From assembly GCA_009823505.1 (NCBI GenBank), contig VZQC01006616.1, forward strand, positions 107,978-171,977: a stretch of 64,000 nt of DNA, read 5' to 3'. Of the stretch, positions 1 to 10,740 are shown one piece after another. The translations under genes were made by a program, and so were the position numbers. Each line of letters opens with the position of its first letter. Within the stretch, counting starts at the first letter, position 1. The notes beneath the pieces are model-generated. The model made no database searches. It was not told where the DNA came from and was given only the letters and a program-made list of their open reading frames with translations. The DNA comes from Rhizomys pruinosus. Taxonomy: Eukaryota; Chordata; Mammalia; Rodentia; Spalacidae.

Positions 1-663
1 GTAATGTTTACTTCGGTCTACAAAATATCTGTAGCCATGTTTGGGAATACGTTCTTTTGAAACACAAACAATCTTTTTCCTGGTTGTGTTCTGAAATTTA
101 CTCTCATGGAACAGATGACAAATTACTAATACTTTTTTTAGAGAAAATGATCCATAAGCTTCAGTATGGAAGAGCACAATACTAGCTAACTCGTAATCCT
201 GACAAACTTGCAAATTGTGCCTCTTCAATCACCTTTCTAATTTGCGAGCCGATATCTTGAAGCACAATGATCATTCAGATTTTAATTGTCAGACAGTGTT
301 GTCTACAGTCAGTCCATATGTTCCTACAAAAAAATATGAACAATTATGCCAAGATGACAACTAGCGTTTTGATGATCTTGCCTAATTGGGGAGCTAGGCA
401 TGATTCAGTCTATTGCTTATCCATTCGTAACATAATTATGATCACATTTTCCACTACCCCGTGAGCATATTTTCCTCCTCTCCAAAAAATTTTATTGTGT
501 GATATAAATAAGTAAATAAGGTTTCTCTCTCCAGGGGAATTGAACATTACCATTTAATTCACTTAAAGATATTCAGAAATTACACATTCTAAGCAAAAAT
601 ATGTACACATATGCAATAGAATTTATATAGTGCCATGGTAATAACATTGGGCATTACTGAGCT
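1..663. other. Unique AT-rich DNA, no gene seen
   Basis: No SINE, L1 or exon-like structure is recognised. The open frames here are short and lack coding character. Confidence 0.6.
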
Positions 664-730
664 TGTTTGTGTGTATGTGTGTGTGTGTGTGCGTGTGTGT
701 GTGTCTGTACGTGTGTGTCTGTGTGTGTGT
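664..730. repeat. Impure (TG)n microsatellite
   Basis: Runs of TG are interrupted by TA, CG and CTG steps. The valine/cysteine-rich open frame across it is a by-product of the repeat. Confidence 0.9.
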
Positions 731-1700
731 ATTGGGAATACTTATCAGGGTTTTAAATGTTTAAAACTTTTAGCCATCCCATCTCACTTATATATAATTG
801 TTTTAAGGCAGGTTGGGAGTAAAGGACTGTTTAAATTTAACACAGGACTCTGGATTCCAAAACTGTCCTTATCCCCTGGGCAATTAGTGCCCTTGTTAGT
901 TAAAATAATTTAAAAACAGGCCTCTCCAATTTGCTAAATCTTCAATGCTGATTATGACTTTGTTGAAAATCCTCAAAATCTCTCAATTTTTTATTTAACA
1001 AATAAATGAAAATTATGAATCAGTTCACAGCAATATCCACTATAAAGTGCTGTTGAGCTACTTCCAAAATGAGCATGTGTGAAAGCATCTAGTGCATTCA
1101 TCAGAGCTCACTATATCCTTAGTTATCTACTGGACTTCTCTTTCCAAAGAAAAAATTGAAAAAAAATTGTGCCTAAATCATAAATAATTCTCTTGATTGG
1201 TTTTGAGTGGGATGATTTCCTCATCCCAACTCCAGACCTCCAACTGGACAAGATGTTTTGCCTATTGCATACATGGGTTTACTTTAGAAGCCTTGACATA
1301 TCATTCCCAAGTTCATGTTGTTTCTCTTGTCTTGTTTCTTTCTTTTCTTCGTTGGGTTTTTAATTGTAGCATTTAAAGAGATGTGCCCTTCCCACTTAAG
1401 TATACTTGCTTCTTAATGATCCAGACATTGGATCATTAAGTATGGAAGTATCTGTCTGCAATGTACCAACACGTTGCCATCTTTCCTTGCCTTTTCCCCT
1501 TCTTCTCTCTTCCTCCTTCCTTCCCTTTCTTCTTTTTTCCTTTTACATGCTTCTTTCTTTTCAGTTCTTTTATCTTTGTGTGTGTTTGATATACTGATTT
1601 ATAATAAATTTACATTATATCATAAATGATAATAAGTTCTAAATAATGAAGGGAGAATTCTTTAAAATGCAATCATTTTAGAATCTATAAAAGACTTCCA
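731..1700. other. Unique DNA with hairpin and polypyrimidine tract
   Basis: Mostly AT-rich unique sequence. It holds a perfect inverted repeat at 1412-1440 and a T/C-rich tract at about 1480-1565. No coding evidence. Confidence 0.5.
1412..1440. repeat. Perfect 12-bp inverted repeat with 5-nt loop
   Basis: The left arm CTTAATGATCCA (1412-1423) and right arm TGGATCATTAAG (1429-1440) are exact reverse complements around the loop GACAT. It could form a small cruciform or RNA hairpin, or be a remnant of transposon terminal repeats. No function is shown. Confidence 0.75.
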
Positions 1701-1853
1701 GCCGGGCGTGGTGGGGCACACCTTTAATCCTGGCACTTGGGAGGCAGAAGCAGGCGGATCTTTGTGAGTTCAAGGTCAGCCTGGTCTACAGAGTGAGTTC
1801 CAGGCCAGCCAGAGCGACAGTGAGACCCTGTCTCGAAAGAAAAAAAAAAAAAA
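1701..1853 (+). mobile_element. B1 SINE with target-site duplication
   Basis: Near full-length B1: it starts GCCGGGCGTGGTGG and ends GAGACCCTGTCTCG followed by an A-rich tail. The flanks repeat AAAAGACTTCCA (1689-1700 and 1854-1865), a 12-bp TSD that fixes the insertion boundaries. B1 derives from 7SL RNA and is mobilised by L1 enzymes. The intact TSD and low divergence suggest a fairly young copy. Confidence 0.95.
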
Positions 1854-1865
1854 AAAAGACTTCCA

Positions 1866-3414
1866 ATTAGATTTCTTTACTATTAGATGCTATCAATCAT
1901 GTTTTTCCAACTATATATTATTGGAAGTAATTTGTGGAACTGAAAATAATTTCCAAAGTCAATATTGATCAGAGAAACGATTCTGAAGGATACAGTTTGA
2001 TACCCTATAGTCAGATTACCATTTTTCCTAGTGAACACTGAGTACTGTGGTTTATTCTAATTTTTAAAACTTCTGTAAGCATAATGTAATTAAACATAGT
2101 ATTAACAAGAAACTATAAAGAAGACAAGGCTATTGCTTAAGGCTGCATGAATGTCTAGCATTAATAAAGGCTGGACTATACAGGTTCTGCTTTGATGTAA
2201 TATAGTTCCTAATAATTCCTAATGAGGTATCTAAGGCTTGATCCCTTTAGAAATAGCACCTCGTAAATGAATGGTGGAGTCATGGTCTCCTGTGTGGGGT
2301 GGCCTGAGCCTTGACGAGGACAAGTTTTTCCCCTTTGCTCATGTCACCTTGCATTCTCACAGTGTTGGTTACCTTTGATTTTAGTTCCTTAAGTGATAGC
2401 CAATAGTATGTTTGTATTAATGGTCAAGTTGTCTGTGTGCACTATGTGTAACTCACCAGCCAAGTAGGAGGTGTTTTTTTTTTTTTTTAGAACTTCTTAA
2501 TTACCGGCATGCTTACTTTGCTCTTTTCAAAAGTTTTCTATTTAATTTATTCTCAACATTGCATGAGCTCTTCATTTTAGTTCCGTAAAACATACAATCA
2601 CATTTTTAGCATTCTGACAGACTAGATTTCACATTATGGGAACTTGTTCTCCCTGAAGAACTCATAGTTTCATATTAGGTTCATGAATTTTGCTATCCCT
2701 CTCCTCTCACCAAAAGCTTCTCTGATAAATACATTTATTTCTTCACTCAATGTAAGATAAGACCTCTAAATAAATATTAATGAAATTCCTTGGAACATTA
2801 CAGCTGAGAAATAAGGACTCAGTGCTATAGTCTATGCAAATTAATGTCAAAGCCTGAACTCTTAATACGTTCTTTCTGTGTCTTCTCATGTCACTTCATC
2901 CTTAGGCTATTGGCCTCTAAAACATATGTGTTTAAGTATGTAAATCACTGCTCATTAAACTTGCATTTCTTCAGAAGCATGGTATATTTTAATCTAAGAG
3001 AATGAAAGGTGCTTCTCAGTCCTCAAGCAGCTAGTAGAGAATGAGTGTGTTTTTCTTTATGGAAGCCATTTTATCCAAGTATTTACTGAACAAATATTTA
3101 CTAGCATTTGCTTTATTCTGGGAACCCTGAGTGCTTTATGCTGGGAACACTGAGAGCTTAAATGTTATCAAAGGAGACTCCTGAAAAACAATCTCAAGAT
3201 CCAAATATTCACAGAAGAATGAGAATGCTTTTTTGTTGTGAAGAAAGTAGATGCTCTAATCTGGCCCTGATTAAATACAGGTTGAACAAAGTCCATTGTC
3301 CCAACAATTGAAATTCCAGACCACAAAGAATGCCAACCAGAAGCTCTCCTATGAGAGCCTATGAAAGGGAAAGTAAAGTGAAAGATCAAGGGATTTTATT
3401 TCTGTTCCATATGT
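1866..3414. other. Unique DNA, no gene seen
   Basis: AT-rich sequence without recognisable repeats, apart from a T-run near 2468-2488. No exon-like block stands out. Confidence 0.5.
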
Positions 3415-3575
3415 ATTAGTTTCCCATTGCTACCATAATAAGTTGTCACCAGCGTACTAGCTTAATGTGACATAAATTTATTATCTCACACTTCTGGAGT
3501 GCAAACTTACCTGTGCTAAAATCAAGGTGTTGACAGGACTGAGTCCCTTCTGGAGGCTGCTGGGGAGAACCTGTT
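3415..3575. repeat. Ancient interspersed repeat (family not assigned)
   Basis: The stretch reads AGTTTCCCATTGCTACCATAA, later ATAAATTTATTATCTCACA and CTTCTGGAG, then AAAATCAAGGTGTTGACAGG. I recognise this as an old repeat type shared among placental mammals, but I do not assign a family. It is truncated where the following B2-type SINE begins. Confidence 0.5.
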
Positions 3576-3582
3576 CTTTTTA

Positions 3583-3808
3583 AACATTTCATTTCTTATT
3601 TTTATATGTATGAGAATGAGCCTGCGTGTGTGTAAGCGCACCAGTGCCATGCGATGTCTGCAAATGTCAGAAGAGGGCGTCAGAGTCCCCTGGAACTGGG
3701 GACTGACAAATGTATAGTTGTCAGCTGCCATTTGGGTGCTATGAATTGAACCTAAGTCCCCTGCAAGAACACTCAATGCTCTTAACGGTTAAGCCAACTC
3801 TCCATCCA
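3583..3808 (-). mobile_element. B2/B3-type SINE, diverged
   Basis: Read on the minus strand it has the B2-type order: head near 3808, a B-box-like region, a single CCAGTTCCAGGGG-type unit, then CCCTCTTCTGACATTTGC and the tail near 3583. Many substitutions and the single internal unit suggest an older copy. Confidence 0.8.
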
Positions 3809-3902
3809 CAGGTGTGTTTCTAATGGCTGTACTTTTTCTTCCTTCTCATCATTAGCTTCTCTCTTCTTTCTTCTCTCCCTCCATCCCATTCCTTTTTCAC
3901 AA

Positions 3903-3924
3903 CACACACACACACACACACACA
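3903..3924. repeat. (CA)n microsatellite
   Basis: About eleven pure CA units directly follow a pyrimidine-rich stretch. Confidence 0.9.
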
Positions 3925-4432
3925 GTGTGAGTGAGATTTATAAGCTAAATTCCATTACTCACAGCAAATGCACAATAATAAAGAAAACATCTGGCCAGAA
4001 AATATATGTGTTTTGCTTTGTTTTAAATAGAAAATGCTCATACAGGAGAAAAACATTCCAGCTTTCCAGGAGACTGCTTGAAGGGTGTGAAACATCTTTC
4101 CCAAGAGAAGCAATCTCATGCCTTAAACTGAATTTCTGGCAGGAGTGTGATGGGTTCCTCCTAGGGCATATTGTAATGTGCTGGACTAGGAAAATGAGTC
4201 AGAAGGCAAGAGTTCACAGGGAGCTTTCTTCTGAAGGCAAAAACAAAAACGAAAACAAACAATTAAACAACCCCAGCCCTATTAATGGGTGCTTTAGAAA
4301 AGTTCCCTGGACTGTAACCTTGGTAGATGAAGGCTCCAGGATCATTAACCACCCAAGATAAATACTAGGAAGTAGTGTTCTTTCCAGTATGAGTTTCATA
4401 TGGGACTATTAATTTAAAATAAATGCAGCAGA
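3925..4432. other. Unique DNA, no gene seen
   Basis: An open frame of 144 codons runs on the plus strand (3927-4361). It lacks a recognisable domain, splice-site context or conserved motif and is judged chance. Confidence 0.5.
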
Positions 4433-4446
4433 AAGAAAACAAAGTT

Positions 4447-4604
4447 GAGCTGGGAGTGGTGGCGCACGCCTTTAATCCTAGCACTCAGGAGGCAGAGGCA
4501 GGCAGATCTTTGTGAGTTCAGGGCCAGCCTGGTCTACAGAGTGAGTTCCAGGACAGCTGGGGCTACAAGGAGACCCTATCTCAAAAAGACCAAACAAACA
4601 AAAA
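4447..4604 (+). mobile_element. B1 SINE with imperfect TSD
   Basis: The B1 body runs from GAGCTGGGAGTGGTGGCGCA to GAGACCCTATCTCAAAAAGACC plus an A/C tail. The flanks AAGAAAACAAAGTT (4433-4446) and AAGAAAACCAAGTT (4605-4618) form a 14-bp TSD with one mismatch. Confidence 0.93.
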
Positions 4605-4618
4605 AAGAAAACCAAGTT

Positions 4619-5066
4619 AAGTAATGATGGGTCAATTATGCAAGTCTCTTTTTGTAAAAATATTCAAAGAAAAATTTTCAGTTGCCAAATTTGACAATTA
4701 TTTATTCCAAAATACATACTTTTGCAATGCAGAAAACTACAGATTCACAGACAGAAGGAAGGAATCAGGATTCCTGATCTCATTATTTGGATACCTTGCA
4801 CAAATGACTTAATTTTATAGTGATTTGGATTTGTTTCTACTTTTAAAGCAGAGATAATAACCAGTTTCCAGTAGATAGACCTTACTGAAGGACATTTGGG
4901 GACACAAATTAGACATTCCGTTGGGCTTATTATACATATGATAGAATTCATTAAATTGGTGTGGTGCAGTAAAGGGAGGTATGGAGAAAGAAGGGGAATT
5001 AGATACCTTCAAATAATATTGTTTGAAAAATAAAAAAATCAATAAAATTTTAGGAAGTGAATGAAT
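4619..5066. other. Unique DNA, no gene seen
   Basis: AT-rich sequence with short open frames on both strands that share no coding signature. Confidence 0.5.
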
Positions 5067-5278
5067 GGGCTGGAAAGATGGCTCAGTAGCTAAGAGTAGT
5101 TGTTCTAGAGAACTTGAGCTAGGCTCCTAGCACCCACATGGGGGGGCTCACAACTGCCTGTTACTCCACTTCCAGATAATCCAGCACCCTCTGCAGGCAA
5201 CTGCATTCATGTGAATGTCTCCATACAGACACACAAGCATACACATAACTTTGAAATTAATAATAAATGTTTTTTTTT
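5067..5278 (+). mobile_element. B2/B3-type SINE, old copy
   Basis: It starts GGGCTGGAAAGATGGCTCAG and continues through TAGCACCCACATG and CACACAAGCATACACATAA to an A/T-rich tail. It carries the GGCTCAG head variant and a diverged body without the internal 17-bp duplication. Confidence 0.85.
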
Positions 5279-5335
5279 TAAATTGAGCATGTAAGTTCTT
5301 TGAGCATAGACTCTGATAAGATAGGAGTTTGAGTT

Positions 5336-5530
5336 TAATAATGTCCCACTTGTCAATTGTCGACCTTATTTCCTGCTTAGTTGCTGTTTGATTTAGAAAG
5401 TCTCTTTCTACCTATGTCTTGTAGATTGTTGCCAACTTTTTCTTCTATCACCTTCAGAGTTTTGGGTTTCACATTGAGGTCTTTGATCCCTTTGGAGTAG
5501 ATTTTTGTAAAGGGTGAAAGACTTTGGGTT
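5336..5530 (-). mobile_element. L1 ORF2 fragment
   Basis: The minus strand carries the L1 ORF2 segment that reads TTTCACATTGAGGTCTTTGATCC on plus, matching the L1 at about 38730-38915. Frameshifts and both-end truncation leave a short non-functional piece. The right edge runs into a partial B1. Confidence 0.85.
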
Positions 5531-5544
5531 CTATACAAGCCTGT

Positions 5545-5695
5545 TACACACAGCAAGTTCCAGGCCAGTCTGAGCACACAGCAAGACCATGTCTCAACAC
5601 AGAGATTGCAAGTTGGGGGAGACCCTGTCTCAAAAGGACCATAAATATAAATAAATAAACAAACAAATAAATAAAATAAAAAAATAAAGATCTAG
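5545..5695 (+). mobile_element. B1 3' fragment with (AAAT)n-like tail
   Basis: Only the 3' part of B1 is present (AGTTCCAGGCCAGTCTGAGC ... AAGACCATGTCTC, then a second GAGACCCTGTCTCAAAAGGACC), followed by an ATAAATA-rich tail. The doubled GAGACC...GTCTC segment suggests an internal duplication or two overlapping fragments. Confidence 0.7.
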
Positions 5696-5742
5696 GACAA
5701 AATCCTTGTGTTGCTACAGCTGGTAGTCATATATAGCTTTCT

Positions 5743-5994
5743 TTAAAAAAATTTTTATTAATTTTATTTATTTCTGTATGTGTATGAATGTACTGTCTGC
5801 ATGCAAGTCTGTGCACCCGTGTCGTGCAACGCCGCGGAGGTCAGAAGAGGGTCTCGGATTCCCCTGGAACTGGAGTTCTCCTGGAATTGGAGCTTCAGAC
5901 GGTTCTCAGCCGCCATGTGGGTGCTGGGGATCGAACCTGGGTCCTCTGTAAGAGCGGTCGGCGCTCTTAACCGCTAGGCCATCTCTCCAGCCCC
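5743..5994 (-). mobile_element. B2/B3-type SINE, two-unit subfamily, 15-bp TSD
   Basis: A full-length minus-strand copy. Its flanks CATATATAGCTTTCT (5728-5742 and 5995-6009) are an exact 15-bp TSD. On its own strand it has the GATGGCCTAG head, the B box GGTTCGATCCCC, two tandem CTCCAGTTCCAGGAGAA-type units and a GCATGCAGACAGTACATTC tail. The perfect TSD and close match to its siblings indicate recent insertion. Confidence 0.95.
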
Positions 5995-6108
5995 CATATA
6001 TAGCTTTCTAATAACAATCAAAATCACATGGCTAATCAGAAGTTTTAGACTGCAGAATCATGTGCACAGGTATACTCTTCAACTGATAAACAATAAAACC
6101 TGATATAT

Positions 6109-6143
6109 TCTCTCTCTCTCTCTCTCTTCCCCTCTCTCTCTCT
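6109..6143. repeat. (TC)n tract
   Basis: TC repeats directly adjoin the 3' end of a minus-strand B1 and probably grew from its tail. Confidence 0.85.
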
Positions 6144-6285
6144 GGTCTTTTTGAGACAGGGTGTCCCTGTAACCCCAGCCAGTAGCCTGGGACTCACTAT
6201 ATAGACTAGGCTGGCCTCCAAGTCATAGAGATCCACATGCCTCTGGAATTAAAGGGATGCAGCACCAGGCCCAGCCTAATACCTG
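6144..6285 (-). mobile_element. B1 SINE
   Basis: A minus-strand B1: GGTCTTTTTGAGACAGGGTG ... ACTCACTATATAGACTAGGC ... GGCCCAGC. Modest divergence. Confidence 0.88.
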
Positions 6286-6356
6286 ATCCTTTTTTTTTTT
6301 TTTTTTTTTGGTCCTTTTTGTCTTTTTGAGACAGGGTCTCCCTGTACCTCCAGCTG
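6286..6356 (-). mobile_element. B1 3' fragment with T-run
   Basis: A long T-run, then GTCTTTTTGAGACAGGGTCTCCCTGTA (first part of a minus-strand B1), breaking off at CAGCTG. It lies back-to-back with the preceding B1. Confidence 0.8.
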
Positions 6357-6747
6357 ATTCTTTAGGTACAAAATATAGTGAGTGATTCTCCATGACAGCA
6401 GGAAAGATTGACTCCAGACGACAATAGGGGCTCATACATCTAAACCTGCACTTCATTCTCTTCCCAGACATATCATACTTTCAAAGAGATGGCTGGTATA
6501 AATCACACTGCCTTTATTAAACATACAGATGGTATTTTAAATTATTATACCATATTGATTAGCAATAGTGAACCCATTCTCATTTCTGAGCACATAAATG
6601 TTATACTGCATGTTATTTTTAAACTTTAGCTATTAAATTTTATGGTGTTTTTGAAGGTTCCTAGCACCTCATTTTATGATGACTTTGTTAATGAGAAATC
6701 TAATATCATTACACACTTTTTAAGCAGTTTAAAAATATACAATGATG
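6357..6747. other. Unique DNA, no gene seen
   Basis: AT-rich sequence with no repeat or exon-like signal recognised. Confidence 0.5.
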
Positions 6748-7222
6748 CTGGGCATGGTAGTGCATGCCTTTAATCTCATCACCTCATGAGGCAGAGGCAG
6801 CGATCTCTGTAGTTCAAGGCCAGCCTGGTCGACATAGGAATTCCATTATTAAATTCCTAAAGTTTCTGTACAGCAAAAGAAACAATCAGGGAAGTGAAGA
6901 TAAACCCCAGAGTGGGAGGAACCTTCACTGCTGATACACATGACAGAGCATTACTCTTCCAGATATATAAATTTACTCAAAAAACAAAGAAGTAAGAGTA
7001 AGAAGTCAAATGACCTACTCAAATGTGGAATAAGGAGCTGAAAAGAGATTTCACAAGGGAGGAAATAGAGAGGGCTGACTAATGATTATATATATATTAT
7101 TATATATAATAATAATATATATATATTACGAGTTGGAGAGAACAACAACAAAAGAAGTGGAAAAAAAGAAAGGCTGAAACAGTGAAGTTCTCCCCAAAAC
7201 AATAAGCCTATGCTTTGAAAAA
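6748..7222 (+). mobile_element. Chimeric B1/L1 element, copy 1
   Basis: A B1 5' part (GCTGGGCATGGTAGTGCATG ... CCAGCCTGGTCGACATAGG) stops at GAATTCC. It is joined to L1 ORF2 3'-region sequence (TTTCTGTACAGCAAAAGAAA onward), which runs to about 7070. An AT-palindromic stretch (7083-7126) and an L1 3'-UTR piece (7130-7222) ending in an A-run follow. The B1-to-L1 junction near 6840-6860 recurs at 7755-7775. It is a fused retroelement, not two intact neighbours. Confidence 0.75.
7083..7126. repeat. (TA)-rich palindromic stretch
   Basis: TATATATATTATTATATATAATAATAATATATATATAT is nearly self-complementary. It lies between L1-derived pieces of the chimeric element. Confidence 0.8.
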
Positions 7223-7308
7223 AAAACAATCACAACAGATAAAGAAATGATCCGGACAATCAATACTTCAAAAACCTATAAGCTACTAAATTTGAAAACC
7301 TAAGAGAA

Positions 7309-7691
7309 ATGGATGACTATCTGAAATCCTGGGATTGGCCAAAGCTTAACCAAGAAGAGATTGACAGCTTAAACAGACCCATAACACTTGAGGAAATTGA
7401 AGTTGTAATAAAAAGCCTCCCAACTAAAAAAAGCCCAGGCCCAGCTGGTTTCGAAGCAGAATTCTATAAAACATTTAAAGAGGTCTTACAACCATTACTA
7501 CTCAAACTTTTCAGACAGAGGGAAATACCCCCAAATTCCTTCTACGAAGCCAGCATCACTCTAATACCAAAACCAGGCAAAGACACAAACAAGAAAGAAA
7601 ACTATAGATCCATATCATTGATGAACACAGATGCAAAAATTCTCAACAAAATACTTTCAAACCACATACAGACCCACGTCAAAAAATCATC
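7309..7691 (+). pseudogene. L1 ORF2 fragment, start of reverse transcriptase domain
   Basis: The open stretch encodes L1 ORF2 sequence just ahead of and into the RT domain, with landmarks [31 protein letters not shown] and the [17 protein letters not shown] block (RT motif region 0/1). The frame ends in B1 sequence because of the insertion at 7692. The family protein is about 1,280 residues; this is only about 125. Confidence 0.85.
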
Positions 7692-7982
7692 TCAGCACTC
7701 AGTAAGCAGAGGCAGGCAGATCTCTCTGAGTTCAAGGCCAGCCTGGTCTACATAGTGAATTCCATTATTAAATTCCAAAAGTTTCTGTACAGCAAAAGAA
7801 ACAATCAGGGAAGTGAAGAGAAACGCCACAGAGTGGGAAGAAACCTTCACTGCTGATACATCTGACAGAGGATTAACTTCCAGAATATATAAATTACTCA
7901 AAAAACAAAGAAGTAAAACAAATGACTCACTCAAAAGATAGACTAAAGAGCTGATCAGAGACTTCACAAGGGAGGAAATAGG
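7692..7982 (+). mobile_element. Chimeric B1/L1 element, copy 2, nested in L1 ORF2
   Basis: A 5'-truncated B1 (CAGCACTCAGTAAGCAGAGG to CATAGTGAATTCC) is joined to an L1 ORF2 3'-region piece that stops at GGAAATAG. The host L1 then resumes at the base where it was interrupted. TCATC flanks both ends (7687-7691, 7983-7987), a possible 5-bp TSD. There is no poly-A tail. The B1/L1 junction is shared with copy 1. Confidence 0.8.
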
Positions 7983-8017
7983 TCATCCATCATGACCAGG
8001 TTGGATTCATACCAGAG

Positions 8018-8608
8018 ATGCAGGGATGGTTTAACATATGTAAATCAATAAATATCATAAAACACATAAATGGACTTAAAGACAAAAACCACACAATCAT
8101 CTCAATTGATGCAGAAAAAGCTTTCGACAAAATCCAGCATTGCTTCATGCTTAAAGTCTTAGAGGGAATTGGACTGGAGAGATCATTCCTCAATGTAATC
8201 AAAGCCATATGCAAGAAACCCAGAGCCAACATCATCCTAAATGGAGAAAAATTGGAAGCATTCCTCTTAAAGGTAGGTACATGGCAAGACTGTCCACTAT
8301 CACCACTCCTCTTCAATATAGTGCTTGAAATGCTTGCTAGGGCAATAAGGCAAGAAAATGAAATTAAAGGAGCACTAATTGAAAAAGAGGAAGTAAAACT
8401 ATCCCTTTTTGCAGATGATATGATAGTTTACCTAAGGGATGCTAAAAACTCTACCAGAAAACTCTTAGAAATGGTCAAAAGTTTCAGTAAAGTGGCAGAA
8501 TACAGAATAAACCTAGAAACATCAGTAGCCTTCCTTTACACTGACAATAAGCAACTGGAGAAGGAATATAAGGAGACCTTCCCAATCACAATAGCCTCAA
8601 AAAAATAA
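8018..8608 (+). pseudogene. L1 ORF2 reverse transcriptase domain remnant
   Basis: About 196 codons of RT. The motif-A region reads [12 protein letters not shown] (residues about 29-40) and the catalytic FADD motif is at about residues 130-133, followed by [19 protein letters not shown]. Normal L1 RT copies DNA from RNA at a nicked target site. Here the domain lacks its upstream endonuclease in frame, and a frameshift and stop follow at 8608. Confidence 0.9.
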
Positions 8609-8953
8609 AATACCTAGGAATAAACCTAACCAAAGACACCAAAGACCTCTACAATAAAAATTTTAAAACCCTGAAGAAGGAGATTGAAAATGACATCAAA
8701 AGATGGAAAGACCTCCCATGCTCATGGATTGGAAAAATTAATATAGTAAAAATGTCCATTCTACCCAAATTAATATACAGATTCAATGCAATCCCAATCA
8801 AAATCCCCATGAGCTTTTTCACAGACTTAGAAAAAAATACTTAAATTCATATGGAAAAACAATTGACCCTGAATAGCTAAAGCAACCCTGAGTGAAAAGT
8901 GCAGTACTGGGGGGATTATATTACCAGATTTCAAGCTATATTACAGGGCTATA

Positions 8954-9382
8954 GTGATAAAAACAGCCTGGTACTGGCAAAAAATCCCCAGAACCATTGA
9001 CCAATGGAATACAATTGAAGATCCAAACTTGAGCTCATATAATTTCAGCCACCTCATATTTAACAAAGGGGCCAAAAAAGCTCAATGGAAGAAAGACAGC
9101 ATCTTCAGCAAATGGTGTTGCCAAAACTGGATCACCATTTGTAGAAGAACAAAATTAAACCCCTACCTCTCACCCTGTACAAAAGTAAAGTTCAAGTGGA
9201 TCAAAGATCTCAACCTAAAACCTGAAACCCTGAAGGTGATAGAAGAAAAAGTTGGCAGCAACCTACAAGACATAAGTATAGGAAAAGGCTTTCTAAATCA
9301 AACAGCAGCTACACAGGAAATAAGGACAGCGTCTGACAAGTGGGACCTCATCAAACTCAAAAGCTTTTGTACAGCTAAATAA
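8954..9382 (+). pseudogene. L1 ORF2 downstream region remnant
   Basis: Open stretch with landmarks [40 protein letters not shown] and [19 protein letters not shown]. These belong to the ORF2 region between RT and the C-terminal cysteine segment. It ends in a stop before the 3' part of ORF2. Confidence 0.88.
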
Positions 9383-9554
9383 ACAATCAAGGAAGTGAAG
9401 AGAAAACCCACAGAATGGGAGGAAACCTTCACCACTGATACATCAGACAAAGCATTAACATCCAGAATATATGTTTCTTAAAAAACAAAGAAGAAAACAA
9501 ATGACCTACTCAAAAGATGGAATAAGGAGCTGAACAGACACTTCACCAGTAAAG

Positions 9555-9809
9555 ATGGCTGAGAAACATCTTAAAAAGTGTTCAACATCATTAATAATTA
9601 AGGAAATGCAAATTAAAACCACACTAAGGTATCATCTTACCCCAATAAGACTAGCCAAGATCAAGAAAACAAAAGACACCAAATGCTGGAGAGGTTGTGG
9701 GGAAAGGGGAACACTCATCCACTGCTGGTGGGAATGTAAACTAGTACAATCACTGTGGAAAGTAGTGTGGAGAACCCTTAAAAAACTCAAAATGAGCCAA
9801 ACCACCTGA
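9555..9809 (+). pseudogene. L1 ORF2 C-terminal cysteine-rich segment remnant
   Basis: It includes [20 protein letters not shown] and the Cys/His segment [18 protein letters not shown], the conserved C-terminal zinc-knuckle-like motif of ORF2. The frame breaks soon after this motif. Confidence 0.88.
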
Positions 9810-10740
9810 CTCAGCCATACCAATCCTGAGTATATACCCACAAGAATCATCCTACTACAAAGAAACATGCACAGCTGTGTTTATTGCAGCTCTCTTCACA
9901 ATAGCAAAGACCTGGAACCAACCCAAATGCCCCTCAACAGATGACTGGATAACAAAAATGTGGTACATCTACACAATAGAGTTCTATGCAGCAGTAAAGA
10001 AAGATGACATCCTGGGTTTTGCTGGCAAATGGATGTAACTCAAAGCAATTATACTAAGTGAAGTAACACAGTCCCAGAAAAAAAAAGGTGAATGGTTTCC
10101 CTCATTTGTGTATGCTAACACCCAATCCACAGTTGGCAGGCAAACTAAGCAAATTTATTATTATATTTCATTGTATCTGAAAGCAACTGTGCTATTACAA
10201 TGTGAGTCTATAAGTGGGCTCTAGAATTGTCCTACCACTTATATTCACACATTGTAATTACCATATATAGATGGAGGATATGTAGTCATATTCTGAAAAA
10301 AGAATGTAAAATTACACGACTTTATACCTGCATGCATTTTACTGTTAAAATGTGAATATCTAAATGTGTTTAGGAATCAACCTATAGTTTGTTTGCAGAA
10401 TTTTTAATTTTGACTTATGTGTGGATTATATATATGCATGCTTTGGAATAATAGAAAATAAGAAAAAAACCAACTCTGGAAAGAGTCAGAAAAAGATGCA
10501 AGACATGTATGACAGAGTGCAGGAACTCAGAACTCAGGTGGGATGGGGGCATGGAAAGGGAAATGACTCTAAGTTGGATTGAGAAATGTTGTATGATATA
10601 TAGAAAAAGTTTAATAACAATTAACAAAAGAAAAAAAGGGAAAAATAGATAGGACTTTGGCAAAAAGTAATAATACAGAAAGAAAGATCTTAGGTACCCC
10701 TCACCTTCACCTACTTTCCCACAGTTTTTATTGAGATGTT

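Larger units (their letters stand above)
7223..10639 (+). mobile_element. L1 retrotransposon, 5'-truncated and degraded
   Basis: A plus-strand L1 running from the middle of ORF2 through the 3' UTR. It has no ORF1 and no 5' UTR. In order: the region before the reverse transcriptase (7223-7691), a nested chimeric insertion (7692-7982), RT (7983-8608), downstream ORF2 with stops and frameshifts (8609-9540), the C-terminal cysteine-rich segment (9555-9809) and the 3' UTR (about 10100-10639). An A-rich region follows. It cannot make a functional ORF2 protein. Confidence 0.9.

Noticed and set aside
3927..4361. 144-codon open frame as a gene
   Set aside because: No domain, no splice context, AT-rich low-information translation.
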